A stretch of DNA of 45,735 bases from an uncultured Dorea sp. (GCA_910579015.1 CAJTRO010000014.1:247-45981); one strand, 5' to 3'; positions 1 through 8,729 are shown, counted from the first letter of the stretch. Notes: generated by a model from the letters alone, not told the origin. Numbers and translations are program-made.

Positions 1-144
1 AAGAATTTAAAGAGCAGAAACATTCCTGTGTTTGTCGTGGGAAATGAAAACATAATCTTTTCGATTCTAAGAAACCATGATATACTGAAACTGTCAATGC
101 CGGCATTAACAGTTGTTATGGAAGATAGCGGCCAGCTGGTGTAA
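1..144 (+). CDS. C-terminal fragment of an unknown protein (cut by window edge)
   Basis: Reading from base 1 there is an open frame of 47 codons that ends at TAA 142-144. It contains a hydrophobic stretch (PVFVVGNEN) followed by a basic and then a hydrophobic segment, and ends in EDSGQLV. The beginning lies outside the window. The beta-strand-like VFVVG suggests the end of an alpha/beta domain, but I do not recognise the family. It could also be a remnant, because the following 270 bases hold no convincing gene. Confidence 0.4.
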   Translation, partial: KNLKSRNIPVFVVGNENIIFSILRNHDILKLSMPALTVVMEDSGQLV

Positions 145-419
145 TCGATGATAAATCCAAAAGAGCAGAAGTATAATGGCAAACATGTGATTAAGGAAAA
201 CAATCTTGGAAGTAGTGGAGAATCAATTAAGCGAGAATCATCCACCGATAACCAGGCAGGCAATTCAGACAAGCAAAGCTTTTGATACAGCATATGGAAC
301 GGAAAGAAGATTCAAAATAAATTGCGAAAGAAAAATATACCCCCAGGATCCGTGCCCTTGAGGCAGTGGAAGAAAATATAAAAAATGTTGTAGAAAAAAA
401 TAGAAGGGATGAACCGGGT
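145..419 (+). other. Intergenic stretch, no convincing gene
   Basis: AT-rich sequence between the truncated first gene and the 572-residue gene. A 45-codon ORF (148-285, beginning MINPKEQKYNG) has no ribosome binding site, and an 8-codon ATG ORF lies near 295. I see no clear -35/-10 pair. The stretch may hold the untranslated leader of the next gene or decayed coding sequence. Confidence 0.4.
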
Positions 420-2138
420 ATGGAACAAAAGATAAAAGAACTCAGTAAAGAAAATTTGCAGGATATTATATCAAACATGCTGAACTTACTTTCAAAAGAC
501 CAGTGCGAAAAACTGGAAATGATGATAGAAGCCTGTACAGCAGAAAAGGGCAAGCTTCAATTGACTGAAAGAATGTCTCAGGAATTTGTAGATGAAAAAA
601 TGGAACTTCTGAGAAAGTGGATGAATCAGATTGATGAGGGAGAATTATATCTGGATGTGGATGAATATGAAGACTATTCGGATTCTTATTGGGACAGAGA
701 CTGGATTACGGATTATTACGATAATCAGGGGATCGGTGAAAAGGTTGAATTCATGATTCGGTTTGCAAAGGATTGTGTGGATGACCGAAAATATCAGGAA
801 GCCAATTATATTTATGAGTGGTCATGGGAAATGTCTGTAAGTACAGATCAGGAATATGAAGGTGATCCTGTGGATCTGGAACTGTTATCGGAGAATGAAA
901 TCATTCATACAGATTTGGAGCGGTTAGCTTTACTGACACTATATGCAGATTATCAGGTACAGAAACCTGAAAATCGTGCTGAGGATATATACTTATATTT
1001 TTCAATTTATACGTTTCAAAAATTGCACATCCAGGATATGTTCGGCATAGGGCGCGAAGAATTAGATGGAACAGAACAATTCTGGAAAGACTGGATCGCA
1101 CTGCTGCAAACGAAAAGCGGGGAGGCAGAGAGCAGGCTTTTACAGGAAGCAGTTCTATATCAGGAAGGTGTTGCCGGACTGGTAAGAATGGCAGATAAGA
1201 ACTGCGATGTGCATCCGTCATTATACTTGTCGGCGATGCAGGAATACAATAAAAGGCATGATTATCTGCAAATCGAAAAGACTGGAGAAAGAGCTCTTGA
1301 AAAAATCGACAGTAAGCTTAAGATCAGAAGCCAAATAGCGCTGATGGCAGCGTATGCTGCTTCCTGTCTGGGAGATAGAGAGAGGCAAATGCTGTTTTGC
1401 TGGGAATGCTTCCGATCAGATTCAACGGACAAAAATTTTCTGCGTCTTTTTGGAATGAAAGATATGGCAGAGAAATATGGTCTGGCTGGACGTAAGGTTT
1501 TTCATTCTATAGTAAAGGGAAACTCTGTTGACTGCGTAAGGAATAAAGAATTGGAGAAAAATATAATTGGTGATTACGGGCATTATATACTCAGTTTTTA
1601 TACAGGAGATTTTCAGAAAGTAAAGGATGTGTCGAAAAATCCTCAGGGTTCACTAGGATGGAGTGGAAGTTTTATCTGTTACGGTATCCGTTTAATTTTA
1701 CTGTATTTATATGATGCTCCATTGCCTTCGAAAGCGGCTGCAAGTATAGCAGGATATGTGGGGATTCCTGATGAAAATGATTTGAGCCTGCAAATGGATT
1801 TTGAGAGTGAGATTGTTGAAGAAAGCCGCAGGCTTAAGACCAGTACGTTCTGGAACTATTTTCAGAGATGGAAGAAGTATTTCCAGATGTCAGAGGAAGA
1901 AAAAAAGAAATATTTTACCTGGGCGGAAAAGATTGTTTACAGCAGAGCTGATGCCATTGTATCAGGCCAGCATAGAAGACATTATGGAGAGGTTGCGGGA
2001 TTGCTTGCGCTGACAGCAGAGATAAAAGAGGAGATGGGAGAATCAGAAGCAAAACGGATGATTTTCCAGGAATATAAGAAAAAGTTCCCAAGGCATTCTT
2101 CGTTTCAGGCAGAGATGAGAAGTTATTTTGATATATAA
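420..2138 (+). CDS. Hypothetical helical-repeat protein, like the tail of SWIM-type proteins
   Basis: This encodes a largely alpha-helical soluble protein of about 572 residues with no signal peptide or membrane segment. It begins MEQKIKELSKENLQDII, has a very acidic Asp/Tyr-rich stretch (DVDEYEDYSD) about 80 residues in, and ends in a basic segment (EYKKKFPRHSSF) followed by a short acidic tail. From memory of the family, the N-terminal 'LSKENLQDII' helix and the C-terminal 'YKKKxPRxxxFxxEm' ending resemble the helical region downstream of the CxCx-H SWIM zinc finger in clostridial SWIM proteins. No SWIM Cys/His motif is present here, so this is either a stand-alone relative or a gene that lost its zinc-finger part. 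I chose ATG 420, preceded by AAGGGA, over GTG 366, which has no ribosome site. The function is unknown. Confidence 0.7.
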   Translation: MEQKIKELSKENLQDIISNMLNLLSKDQCEKLEMMIEACTAEKGKLQLTERMSQEFVDEKMELLRKWMNQIDEGELYLDVDEYEDYSDSYWDRDWITDYYDNQGIGEKVEFMIRFAKDCVDDRKYQEANYIYEWSWEMSVSTDQEYEGDPVDLELLSENEIIHTDLERLALLTLYADYQVQKPENRAEDIYLYFSIYTFQKLHIQDMFGIGREELDGTEQFWKDWIALLQTKSGEAESRLLQEAVLYQEGVAGLVRMADKNCDVHPSLYLSAMQEYNKRHDYLQIEKTGERALEKIDSKLKIRSQIALMAAYAASCLGDRERQMLFCWECFRSDSTDKNFLRLFGMKDMAEKYGLAGRKVFHSIVKGNSVDCVRNKELEKNIIGDYGHYILSFYTGDFQKVKDVSKNPQGSLGWSGSFICYGIRLILLYLYDAPLPSKAAASIAGYVGIPDENDLSLQMDFESEIVEESRRLKTSTFWNYFQRWKKYFQMSEEEKKKYFTWAEKIVYSRADAIVSGQHRRHYGEVAGLLALTAEIKEEMGESEAKRMIFQEYKKKFPRHSSFQAEMRSYFDI

Positions 2139-2826
2139 TACTCATAATTGTATAGAAGAACGATACGAATAGGATTATGCCATTGGGACTGTAGCAGCAT
2201 ATTATTTAATGAACTGCTTGATTACCTTACTCAAAATGCCGAGAGCCAGTCAAGGCGAGACCACTGAAAAAGTCCCAATCGCTTCGATCAAAACACAGTA
2301 TATAGAAATATATCTTTGATAAATAGCTATATAATGATGCAAGGCAAGAAATGACTTTTTCAGTGCCCTCTCAAGGCAAGGGTTTCAGCCTTTACGGGTT
2401 TTTTCATTTTGATAAAATTCATCATGGCAGTACAGAGAACTTACATACACAATCTGACATATTCTCTGAAAACTTGATTTTCAGGCATAAATTTACCTCT
2501 TTCTTCAGCTGTGTCATTGATAAAGGAATAAGGGTGTAATTTATTTCATGCCTTTCAGAATCTATTTTCCTAGTGTTTCCAACATAGCCTATTGCCAGAA
2601 TTTCCAGAATTTTCATCATTTATAAAGCTTTACAGGCTCTGCCCGCACCCAGCCTTTGGAGCAAGGAAGAAGCTATAGACACAAAATTAAAAATACTACC
2701 TCCGTTTGAATTTAATCTACAAATACACCCGCCGGTTGACGGGAATTTACTTCATTCAATTTGACGGATATCCCAAAACTGAGAATGCTTCATTAGGAAG
2801 CTGTTTATACCATACCCCGTAAACTG
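2139..2826. other. Non-coding / decayed stretch with IS-like repeat ends
   Basis: There are 688 bases without an intact gene. It contains the 13-bp inverted repeat described separately (2262-2365). Beyond it is a minus-strand 65-codon ORF (2422-2619, beginning MMKILEILAIGYVGN) with no ribosome site and low-complexity composition, which I take as decayed sequence. The remainder up to 2826 is AT-rich with no recognisable promoter or RNA. Confidence 0.45.
2250..2380. repeat. Short inverted-repeat element with flanking direct repeat (MITE or IS relic)
   Basis: CACTGAAAAAGTC at 2262-2274 is a perfect inverted copy of GACTTTTTCAGTG at 2353-2365. The 78-base interior is AT-rich and non-coding. Directly outside lie TCAAGGCGAG (2250-2259) and TCAAGGCAAG (2371-2380), a 10-bp direct repeat with one mismatch that could be a target-site duplication. 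No transposase is present. The layout fits a non-autonomous miniature element or the solo end of a deleted insertion sequence. I cannot assign the parent family with certainty. Confidence 0.55.
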
Positions 2827-3432
2827 TTATTCAAAATAGGTCTGATACAATTTCACATAATACTCAAATTCATCTACAAGCTGTGGTTCGACTGTTTTTT
2901 CTGAAAGGATTTTATTCGCCACACTTACAATACTTTCAAACTCTTCCTTTGTAATGCCGCAGCTCTCAGGAAAATGATGCTGTCCCAGCCAGAGAGAAGC
3001 AAGCTGTTCTTCAAAATAAAGCTTGACTGTTTGCGGATCACATTTTTCATGCATATAAGCACGCTTTAAGATTGGAAAGAAATCATGGTCAAGCGTTGGA
3101 TCGTGCGGGTTGTAAGTGTTTCCAAAAATCTGATACGCCCACCGCATCTGCGGCATTTGATCCCGTTCGCATTCACGGCTTAAATAGCTGTCGAGCAGTT
3201 CCGTTATCTGAAATGGCAGATGGCGCCTGGGCAGGTGATCGCCCGGAAATTTCATCTCATCTATATATTCTTTGCAAAATTGAAACAAAACAGCGTCTGC
3301 GTCCCTCTCAGAAACATTCTCTTTAAAATATTTTGTGAATGCAGACAGAAAGCTGTTCGCCTGCTTTTTCAGTCCCTTTTTACGCAGATCCCAGTATTTC
3401 TGGATCTCTGTGATAAACTGCTCATAAATCAT
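2827..3432 (-). CDS. Hypothetical protein, 201 residues
   Basis: A soluble, mixed-charge, mostly helical protein with no signal peptide or membrane segment. Notable parts are an N-terminal amphipathic helix (IYEQFITEIQKYW), a central His/Asp-containing stretch (NPHDPTLDHDFF) and LASLWLGQHHFPES towards the C-terminus. The His/Asp stretches could bind a metal, but nothing proves that and I do not recognise the family. The frame stays open upstream to 3465. ATG 3432 was chosen because AGGAG sits eight bases before it. An upstream reading frame on the same strand ends at 3422 and overlaps this start by 11 bases, so the gene may once have been the downstream member of a coupled pair. Confidence 0.65.
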   Translation of the reverse strand: MIYEQFITEIQKYWDLRKKGLKKQANSFLSAFTKYFKENVSERDADAVLFQFCKEYIDEMKFPGDHLPRRHLPFQITELLDSYLSRECERDQMPQMRWAYQIFGNTYNPHDPTLDHDFFPILKRAYMHEKCDPQTVKLYFEEQLASLWLGQHHFPESCGITKEEFESIVSVANKILSEKTVEPQLVDEFEYYVKLYQTYFE

Positions 3433-3950
3433 GTTCAAACTCCTCTGTATGATATCCGTTATCAATTGTCCTGACAGTCTGGCTTTGTGGCGTAATTTTA
3501 AAATGATCAGGAAAAGAGAAAGGTGCAGTCATCCCATGCATAGCAGGACTGTGAGCAGCCTTCTGGCCGTCCCGATAAATATCCGCAACAATATGCCGGC
3601 TCCCCAGGTGTCTGCCTTGGCCGTCTTAAGCGCCCGGTGAAGGGTTTCTTTGTGAGTGACCTCATAGCGTCCCGATATAAGAGGTGCCGGAAGAACCAGT
3701 TTTCCTGTTCTGTTATTCTTTCTCATAATCTGTTCTATTGCCGGCCTTATTTTTGTCCGTTCAGTCTGTTCTTGAGATCCGGCATGAAAAATCAGACCTG
3801 CGCCCGAATCTTTTCAAAAAGGCCGTGCCTGGCAGGCTCAGTTTCTGGTAGAGGACCAGCAAGGAAAGCCGTGATTCAGACGAAGGCCTTTGGATCATTT
3901 TATTATGATACAACATCATTGTACGCTTTTTCCAGCATCCATTCAATATT
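3422..3950 (-). pseudogene. Degenerate coding remnant upstream of the 201-residue gene
   Basis: Three minus-strand frames carry short protein-like segments interrupted by stops. One runs about 67 codons to TGA at 3422-3424, includes HIVADIYRDGQKAAH and ends TEEFEHDL. Another (3529-3726) contains YEVTHKETLHRALKTAKAD. Further upstream is WMLEKAYNDVVS. No single frame continues through, so I read this as a gene broken by several indels. I cannot name the family. The overlap of its end with the ribosome site of the 201-residue gene is typical of translational coupling. Alternative: chance ORFs in non-coding DNA. Confidence 0.35.
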
Positions 3951-4194
3951 CTTTCGGTTTATTTTCCTTGGTTTATTTGACAAAACAGCTCCCAATGTCA
4001 TATGTATCTTCTTTGATTTTAGCAGGGAAATCTTCATATAATTTTATGTGAAAGGAGAAGATGAAGCCGGCTCTGGACCGGTTGTAATTTGCCGGACAGC
4101 CGTGTATAATGAGCATATCCATTAAGCGCATATATTGGATGTAATCTGGACGGTACATCGGAAATGCACAAGAATATACAAGGAGGACAGAAAG
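3951..4194. other. Upstream region of the M28 peptidase
   Basis: No gene is supported here. The last 20 bases hold a strong ribosome binding site (AAGGAGG near 4180) for the peptidase. I did not find a convincing -35/-10 pair. Minus-strand ORFs in this region lack ribosome sites. Confidence 0.4.
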
Positions 4195-5457
4195 ATGAAA
4201 GAACTGCTGGATATTGTAAGGAAATTAAGCTTTGTCCGGGTGGGGGGAAGTACACAGGAGAAGAAGGCCGCAGAATTTATCATGGAAGAGATCAACCATG
4301 CAGTCAGGGAAGCGGGGCAAGAGAGTATCCGAAGGGAATACATGAACTTTAAGATTCCCGATGCAAAGGTCAGTAAATGTTCCGTGCAGGCAGGAGGACG
4401 TAAGATTCCAAGCGTACCTTATCTTTGCTCAGGAAATATTGACAGAGAATGTGAACTGGTATATCTGGACGGAGCGTCTGAGATTGATTTTGCAGGAGTT
4501 GGGGATCTGGATGGTAAGGCAGTGCTGCTGAACCAGCTTACAGACGATGATGTCTACAAAAGGCTGGTCGAGCATCACGCGTCGGCGTTTATGGTTTTGC
4601 AGGGGAAGTATTATTTTTCAGAAGAAGAAGCTTCTCTGTATGGCAGAAGATTGAGAGAGCATTTTACAAGGAATGGAGTAATCCCTGGATTCGTGATCAC
4701 GGCGGCAGACGCTCTTTGGCTGATTCAGGAGGAAGTGTCAAAAGTACGGCTTACGCTGGAGCAGGAAGAAATGGAATCACAGAGCCAGAATATATCGGCT
4801 GTTATCGAAGGGACGGACTTGAAGGAGGAAAGTATCGTGCTTACGGCTCATTACGATTCTGTTCCGGTGGGTTTGGGTTCCTGGGACAACGCGACCGGAA
4901 TGGCCGCGCTTCTGGAGATTTTCAGGCATTTTGCACGTAATCCGGCCCGAAGGACTCTGCGTTTTCTCTGGTGTGGAAGCGAGGAGATCGGGCTTCTGGG
5001 ATCGAAGGCGTATGTAGAAGAGAATAAAGAGCTGCTTGATAAGATTGGGTTCTGCTTCAATTTTGACATGTGCGGAACAGCCCTGGGAACAAATCAGATT
5101 TTTGTGACGGGAGAGAAGGAATTGCAGACATTCGCAGAGCAGTATTGTAAGATTTCAAGCTATTCGGCGGATATAAAAGTGTGTGTCCACTCCAGCGATT
5201 CCGCTCCTTTCTGCGATAAGGAAATTCCGGCGCTGGGGCTTAGCAGAGGAACTTCCACGGCGGAGATACATACCATTCATGACCTGCTTCCTACGCTCAG
5301 TGAGAAGGAAATGCGCAAAAATGCTGCATTTGCGGTCCGGCTGATCAGTGATGTGGCTGATGCGGCGGTGCTTCCTGTTAAGAAAGGGATGTCAAAGGAG
5401 ATGAGAGAAGAGCTGGATAAATATTTCCACCGGAAGAAAGATAAGGCTGAGGATTAA
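4195..5457 (+). CDS. M28 family zinc peptidase (aminopeptidase-like)
   Basis: A 420-residue protein with the two-zinc M28 layout. It has H219-x-D221 in HYDSVP, the bridging D231 in WDNATG, the E263-E264 pair in SEEIGLLGS, D291 in FDMCG and H359 in HTIHD. These correspond to the metal ligands and the general base (E263) of the family, so the protein is probably active. Residues before about 200 form the divergent N-terminal part with an inserted PA-like/lid segment. There is no signal peptide, so it should act in the cytoplasm, probably releasing N-terminal amino acids from peptides. The specificity is unknown. ATG 4195 is preceded by AAGGAGG at optimal spacing. The frame is open further upstream to 4135 but without a ribosome site. 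It is monocistronic, followed by a miniature repeat element. Confidence 0.88.
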   Translation: MKELLDIVRKLSFVRVGGSTQEKKAAEFIMEEINHAVREAGQESIRREYMNFKIPDAKVSKCSVQAGGRKIPSVPYLCSGNIDRECELVYLDGASEIDFAGVGDLDGKAVLLNQLTDDDVYKRLVEHHASAFMVLQGKYYFSEEEASLYGRRLREHFTRNGVIPGFVITAADALWLIQEEVSKVRLTLEQEEMESQSQNISAVIEGTDLKEESIVLTAHYDSVPVGLGSWDNATGMAALLEIFRHFARNPARRTLRFLWCGSEEIGLLGSKAYVEENKELLDKIGFCFNFDMCGTALGTNQIFVTGEKELQTFAEQYCKISSYSADIKVCVHSSDSAPFCDKEIPALGLSRGTSTAEIHTIHDLLPTLSEKEMRKNAAFAVRLISDVADAAVLPVKKGMSKEMREELDKYFHRKKDKAED

Positions 5458-5504
5458 GATACGGTTTATTAATGGCGGCTGAATATAATACGGTCAGCAC
5501 ACTG

Positions 5505-5711
5505 GTACACCGAATAATTAAGTCACCAGCCGTATAATCTTCCTGATTTTCCATCTGCGTCGTTGGTCTGCGATCCGCTTCGGTCCGCACTAAACGTGTG
5601 TCTTTGACACACAGAGCCGTCAATCGGCACAGCGTCTGCTATGCTCCATTCCTCCGTCGTGCATATGAAGATCATTCTGCGTTATAGGATGGGAACTTAT
5701 TTTCGGTGTAC
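5505..5711. mobile_element. Miniature inverted-repeat element (MITE-like)
   Basis: A non-coding 207-bp unit has perfect 10-bp terminal inverted repeats, GTACACCGAA (5505-5514) and TTCGGTGTAC (5702-5711). Weaker complementarity extends outward (CAGCAC at 5495 against GTGCTG-like sequence near 5718) and inward (AATAATTAAGT against ACTTAT). Inside is a perfect 7-bp hairpin, GTGTGTC/GACACAC (5596-5612). The minus strand reads as a peptide (MENQEDYTAGDLIIRCT) that I recall appearing as a spurious tail on unrelated Lachnospiraceae proteins, which would fit a dispersed repeat. It sits between convergent genes and carries no transposase. Confidence 0.65.
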
Positions 5712-5723
5712 TGGTCAATGCTG

Positions 5724-5753
5724 TTTAAGGCAGGCTCTTTAGTCTGCCTTAAA
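5724..5753 (-). terminator. Hairpin just after the MATE pseudogene
   Basis: TTTAAGGCAG (5724-5733) and CTGCCTTAAA (5744-5753) form a perfect 10-bp stem around a 10-base loop, starting three bases past the MATE stop codon. The flanking T/A bases lie inside the stem and there is no clear U-run, so termination is probable from position rather than proven. It could work for both convergent genes. Confidence 0.5.
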
Positions 5754-5756
5754 GCC

Positions 5757-7161
5757 TTAAGGCTGTTTCTTAGCTTTGAGCGCCATCTGGAAATCGGGCA
5801 GTGCTTTTTGGCCAAGCTCAGTAACAGGCTTGATCCATTTTCCGCTTATGGTATACCATAATTCGAAGACCAGCCGGATCAGCTCGTCCGTGTACAGGAA
5901 CGAGAATACGGCAAGAAACGGCAGATGCCATATCATACCGGCCGCCCATGTCGCGGGTACGCTCACGGTGAACAGGCAGATGATCTCAAGCAGTGTTCCG
6001 AATACGGCTTCTCCGCCGGCGCGGTAACAGCTGTTCATAATGTAGTTGCAGGTACGGACGGTTCCGGCTGCAAGGTAGATGAGGATCATATATTTGCCGA
6101 AAAACATTGCCTCTGCCCCAAGTCCGAACAGTGAAAGCAGCGGCCCGTTCAGCAGAAGTCCGATCGTGCAGATGCAGAAAGTGATTGCAGGGCACAGTAC
6201 GGCGAATTTCTTCATATATTGATAACCGCTCATAAGATGGCCGGAGCCGACCTCTTTTCCAACTACTACGGAAGACGCGTCTGCGAGTCCGGCAAAGAAA
6301 GCGAATACGAATCCTTCCAGAACACGGAACGCAGCCATGGCTGCGATGGCTGACTCGGATTGATGTCCGATTACAATATTGATCAGCATCTGTCCGATAC
6401 CATAGAATAGCTCGTTAAATATAATCGGCAGACATTTCCCCATATATTCCTTAAGAAAACCGTCGCGCCAGGAAAACATATCCCGCAGTCTCAGAACCAC
6501 TGTCCTCTTATCCCTCAAAAGGAAAATAAACAGCACGAACACATTTACAATGCCGGACACTAAAGTGCCGACTGCCGCTCCGGCGGCGCCCATCTGAGGC
6601 ATACCAAAGCGCCCGTAGATCAGGATCCAGTTCAGGATGAAGTTGGTGATCAGTGCGAGGATGGAGCTGATCAGAGGCGGTTTTACCCGCTCCGTCGAAC
6701 GCATCAGGAAACTTATGATCATGGCGATTACCTGCAACGGGTAGGCAAAGCCTACAATCCGTATATAGGGGGAGCCAATCGATGTTTTCTTTATCTGTAT
6801 AGATACCCAGTATAAAGTCCGGGTTAGCAACTGCCGCTCCGCCAAAGAGCAGGGATACAGCCAGCATACAGGCGAGCGCAAGCCCGAAGGCCTGGTTGAT
6901 GCCTTTTTCATTGCGGGCGCCCCAATACTGTGAGAAAAATAATAGTCCGCCGCTTGCGAATCCGAAATAGCAGGCGAAAAATAGAGACGTGATCTGTGAA
7001 CAGATTCCGACTGCCGCAACAGACAATTCCCCCTGGCTGCCGATCATGATGGTATCTACCATGCTTGCCGTGGTGGACAGAAAATTTTGAAATGCGATGG
7101 GGAGTGCGATCGTAAGCACCGTTCCAAAGAAACTTCCCCAACTGACTTTTTCCTTCATCAT
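5757..7161 (-). pseudogene. MATE family efflux pump, disrupted by a frameshift
   Basis: Two overlapping minus-strand frames together make one MATE (multidrug and toxin extrusion) protein of about 467 residues, the normal family length with 12 membrane segments. The first frame starts at ATG 7161 (MMKEKVSWGSFFGTVL, with AGGAG upstream) and covers the first five or so helices up to GIYTDKENI. The second resumes at IGSPYIRIVGFAYP and runs to the stop at 5757. The switch lies near 6780, where one missing base explains the break: adding one base after the ATCGA on the minus strand would read ENI-E/D-IGSPYIRIV. MATE pumps export cationic or drug-like compounds using Na+ or H+ gradients. As written the product would be truncated, so this is a recent pseudogene or a sequencing error. 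Confidence 0.82.
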
Positions 7162-7229
7162 ATTTTGACTCCTTTCATTTGTAGTTATAGTGCAGATTTC
7201 TGTATTCCGGCAGAAGACTGGTATTTCCC

Positions 7230-7257
7230 ATTATACCGTGAAAAGAATACTTTGCAA
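7230..7257 (-). promoter_or_regulatory. Sigma-A-like promoter of the MATE gene
   Basis: On the minus strand, TTGCAA (7252-7257) and TATAAT (7230-7235) are separated by 16 bases, about 70 bases before the MATE start codon. It is a good match to the vegetative consensus. Confidence 0.6.
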
Positions 7258-7389
7258 TAGTTATTTTAAAAATATTTCTCTATATATTGGCGGGATACGT
7301 GTGAGGGGAAGAAATTACATGCAGCAAGCAGAGCGGCCATTTAATATGACCGCCCGTTATGATTGTATGTTCTGTGTTGATGGTGGATG

Positions 7390-8322
7390 TTATTTTGATG
7401 TTTGATATATATGGTCCAGATATGCGTTATCTGCAAGTAACTTTTTCATATCGTCTGTAAGATTGTCTTGAAGAAACTGGATGAGTGAATCCAGACGCTG
7501 CTCTCTTTTCTGGTTGTGTTCTTCCCTCTCCTGAAGCAGAAGCTCACGTTCTTGCATCTGAGATTCTTTTTTCTGCATCTGCGACTCTTTCTGTTGGATC
7601 TGAGATTCTTTTTTCTGCATCTGCATTTCCTTTTCTTTCCATTCATCTTCAAAGAGTTCTCTTATTGTATCGCATAGCATATTACAGTCCCCCTTCATAG
7701 TTTTTTTATTTGCCTGTATGATAAGGTCCATTGCTGACTGGTACAGAACAGAGGTCTTATGCCGCTGATATTCTTTTAAGAGCTGTTCTGTATTCTTGTC
7801 CATTGGCAGATTCCGCGTAAGGCTGGTAAGCCATCGGTTTTCTTCAGGAGGGAGTTGATTAATTACCAGAATCTGTATAGAAATCGGATCATTTTTAAGC
7901 CTGTAGATTCCTTCATCTTCCTTCTCAACTTCTATGCCGCGCTCAGCCTTCAGTATATTCAACATTTTTCTAGGATAATGACTGCACACGAAAGATATAG
8001 TTACATCCTTCAGGGAAATCTCGTGAACCTTCTTTGTCTTAGACTGATAGAGACAGGCATATCCGTATACCTTGTAGAAATCATTGATGTTCAGACTATC
8101 ACCAGGGCTTTTATACTCTATTAAGTTGAATTTGCGGAAAATCTTTCCAATCTTCTTTTGTACAGGCGTATCAGAATTCTTTATTACCAGAGTATCGACG
8201 CGCAGAGCTTTCTTGTATAATTCATGCTCTGAGTGGAATTCCAGATGCGCAGGCTCTTCTTGAAGTTCGATTTGAAATGATGCATGAAAACCATCATGCC
8301 ACTGTAAGAGACCAGACGCCAT
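7390..8322 (-). CDS. Rpn-like PD-(D/E)XK nuclease with heptad-repeat coiled-coil tail
   Basis: A 310-residue protein. Residues about 10-75 hold the family pattern FQIELQEE... RVDTLVIKN ... NLIEYKSPGD, in which D43, E69 and K71 form a D-x(25)-E-x-K active site of the PD-(D/E)XK fold. Clostridial proteins of this type are usually annotated as Rpn/PD-(D/E)XK 'putative transposase', although no transposition by this protein is implied. The C-terminal part (about 226-282) is a charged coiled coil built from near-identical heptads such as MQKKESQ and IQQKESQ, which would drive oligomerisation. GGAGGT lies four bases before ATG 8322. The gene is monocistronic. Rpn proteins are known as RecA-independent recombination-promoting DNA endonucleases, and some are implicated in phage defence. 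The role here is inferred. Confidence 0.75.
   Translation of the reverse strand: MASGLLQWHDGFHASFQIELQEEPAHLEFHSEHELYKKALRVDTLVIKNSDTPVQKKIGKIFRKFNLIEYKSPGDSLNINDFYKVYGYACLYQSKTKKVHEISLKDVTISFVCSHYPRKMLNILKAERGIEVEKEDEGIYRLKNDPISIQILVINQLPPEENRWLTSLTRNLPMDKNTEQLLKEYQRHKTSVLYQSAMDLIIQANKKTMKGDCNMLCDTIRELFEDEWKEKEMQMQKKESQIQQKESQMQKKESQMQERELLLQEREEHNQKREQRLDSLIQFLQDNLTDDMKKLLADNAYLDHIYQTSK
7556..7618 (-). repeat. Three tandem 21-bp units in the Rpn-like gene
   Basis: Units run 7556-7576, 7577-7597 and 7598-7618. The first and third are identical over all 21 bases and the middle one is diverged. Each unit encodes one heptad of the coiled coil, so slippage would lengthen or shorten the coil by exactly one heptad without shifting frame. 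Confidence 0.85.
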
Positions 8323-8729
8323 TTATTACCTCCATTATATTCAATTATTTGCCTGTATGCAAGGTATCAGAGATATTAAAATAATTTTATTGAGGGAATA
8401 TATAATGTTAAATCATATAACGGGTAAATTCTGATGAACATCAGATTTGAATAAATAGATTACCTGAATGATTGATTATATTTAATGTACAAATACTATA
8501 TCACATTCTGTTTTCATATACAACATTTTTTTACATTCATGCGGCTGATATTTTGTTTTTGATCAGGAAACGCTTTTTATGGGTATTTACTGAAAGAGTG
8601 CCAGATGGAAGTAAACAAAGGAAACTTCTTTGTGCAGGAATATTGACAAAATATGCATTTCTACAGCATAATGATTGTGCCTGATATCCGGCGTTTTACC
8701 AGCTTATTTCACATCGTTATCGGAGATGA
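8323..8729. other. AT-rich divergent intergenic region
   Basis: About 400 bases lie between the divergent Rpn-like and MFS genes. They contain a ribosome site for the Rpn-like gene at the left edge and a candidate MFS promoter at the right. ACAAAG and CTTTGT, separated by seven bases near 8619-8637, form a possible operator. A 70-codon plus-strand ORF (8472-8684) has no ribosome site and is not called. Confidence 0.4.
8643..8672 (+). promoter_or_regulatory. Candidate promoter of the MFS gene
   Basis: TTGACA (8643-8648) and CATAAT (8667-8672) lie 18 bases apart, about 58 bases before the MFS start codon. The -35 is perfect and the -10 is one base off consensus. Confidence 0.5.

Noticed and set aside
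148..285. 45-codon ORF after the truncated first gene
   Set aside because: There is no ribosome binding site and no recognisable sequence. It is noted only as content of the intergenic stretch.
6508..7161. Programmed ribosomal frameshift in the MATE gene
   Set aside because: No slippery heptamer with a downstream structure is evident at the junction, and MATE proteins are not known to need frameshifting. A simple one-base loss explains it.
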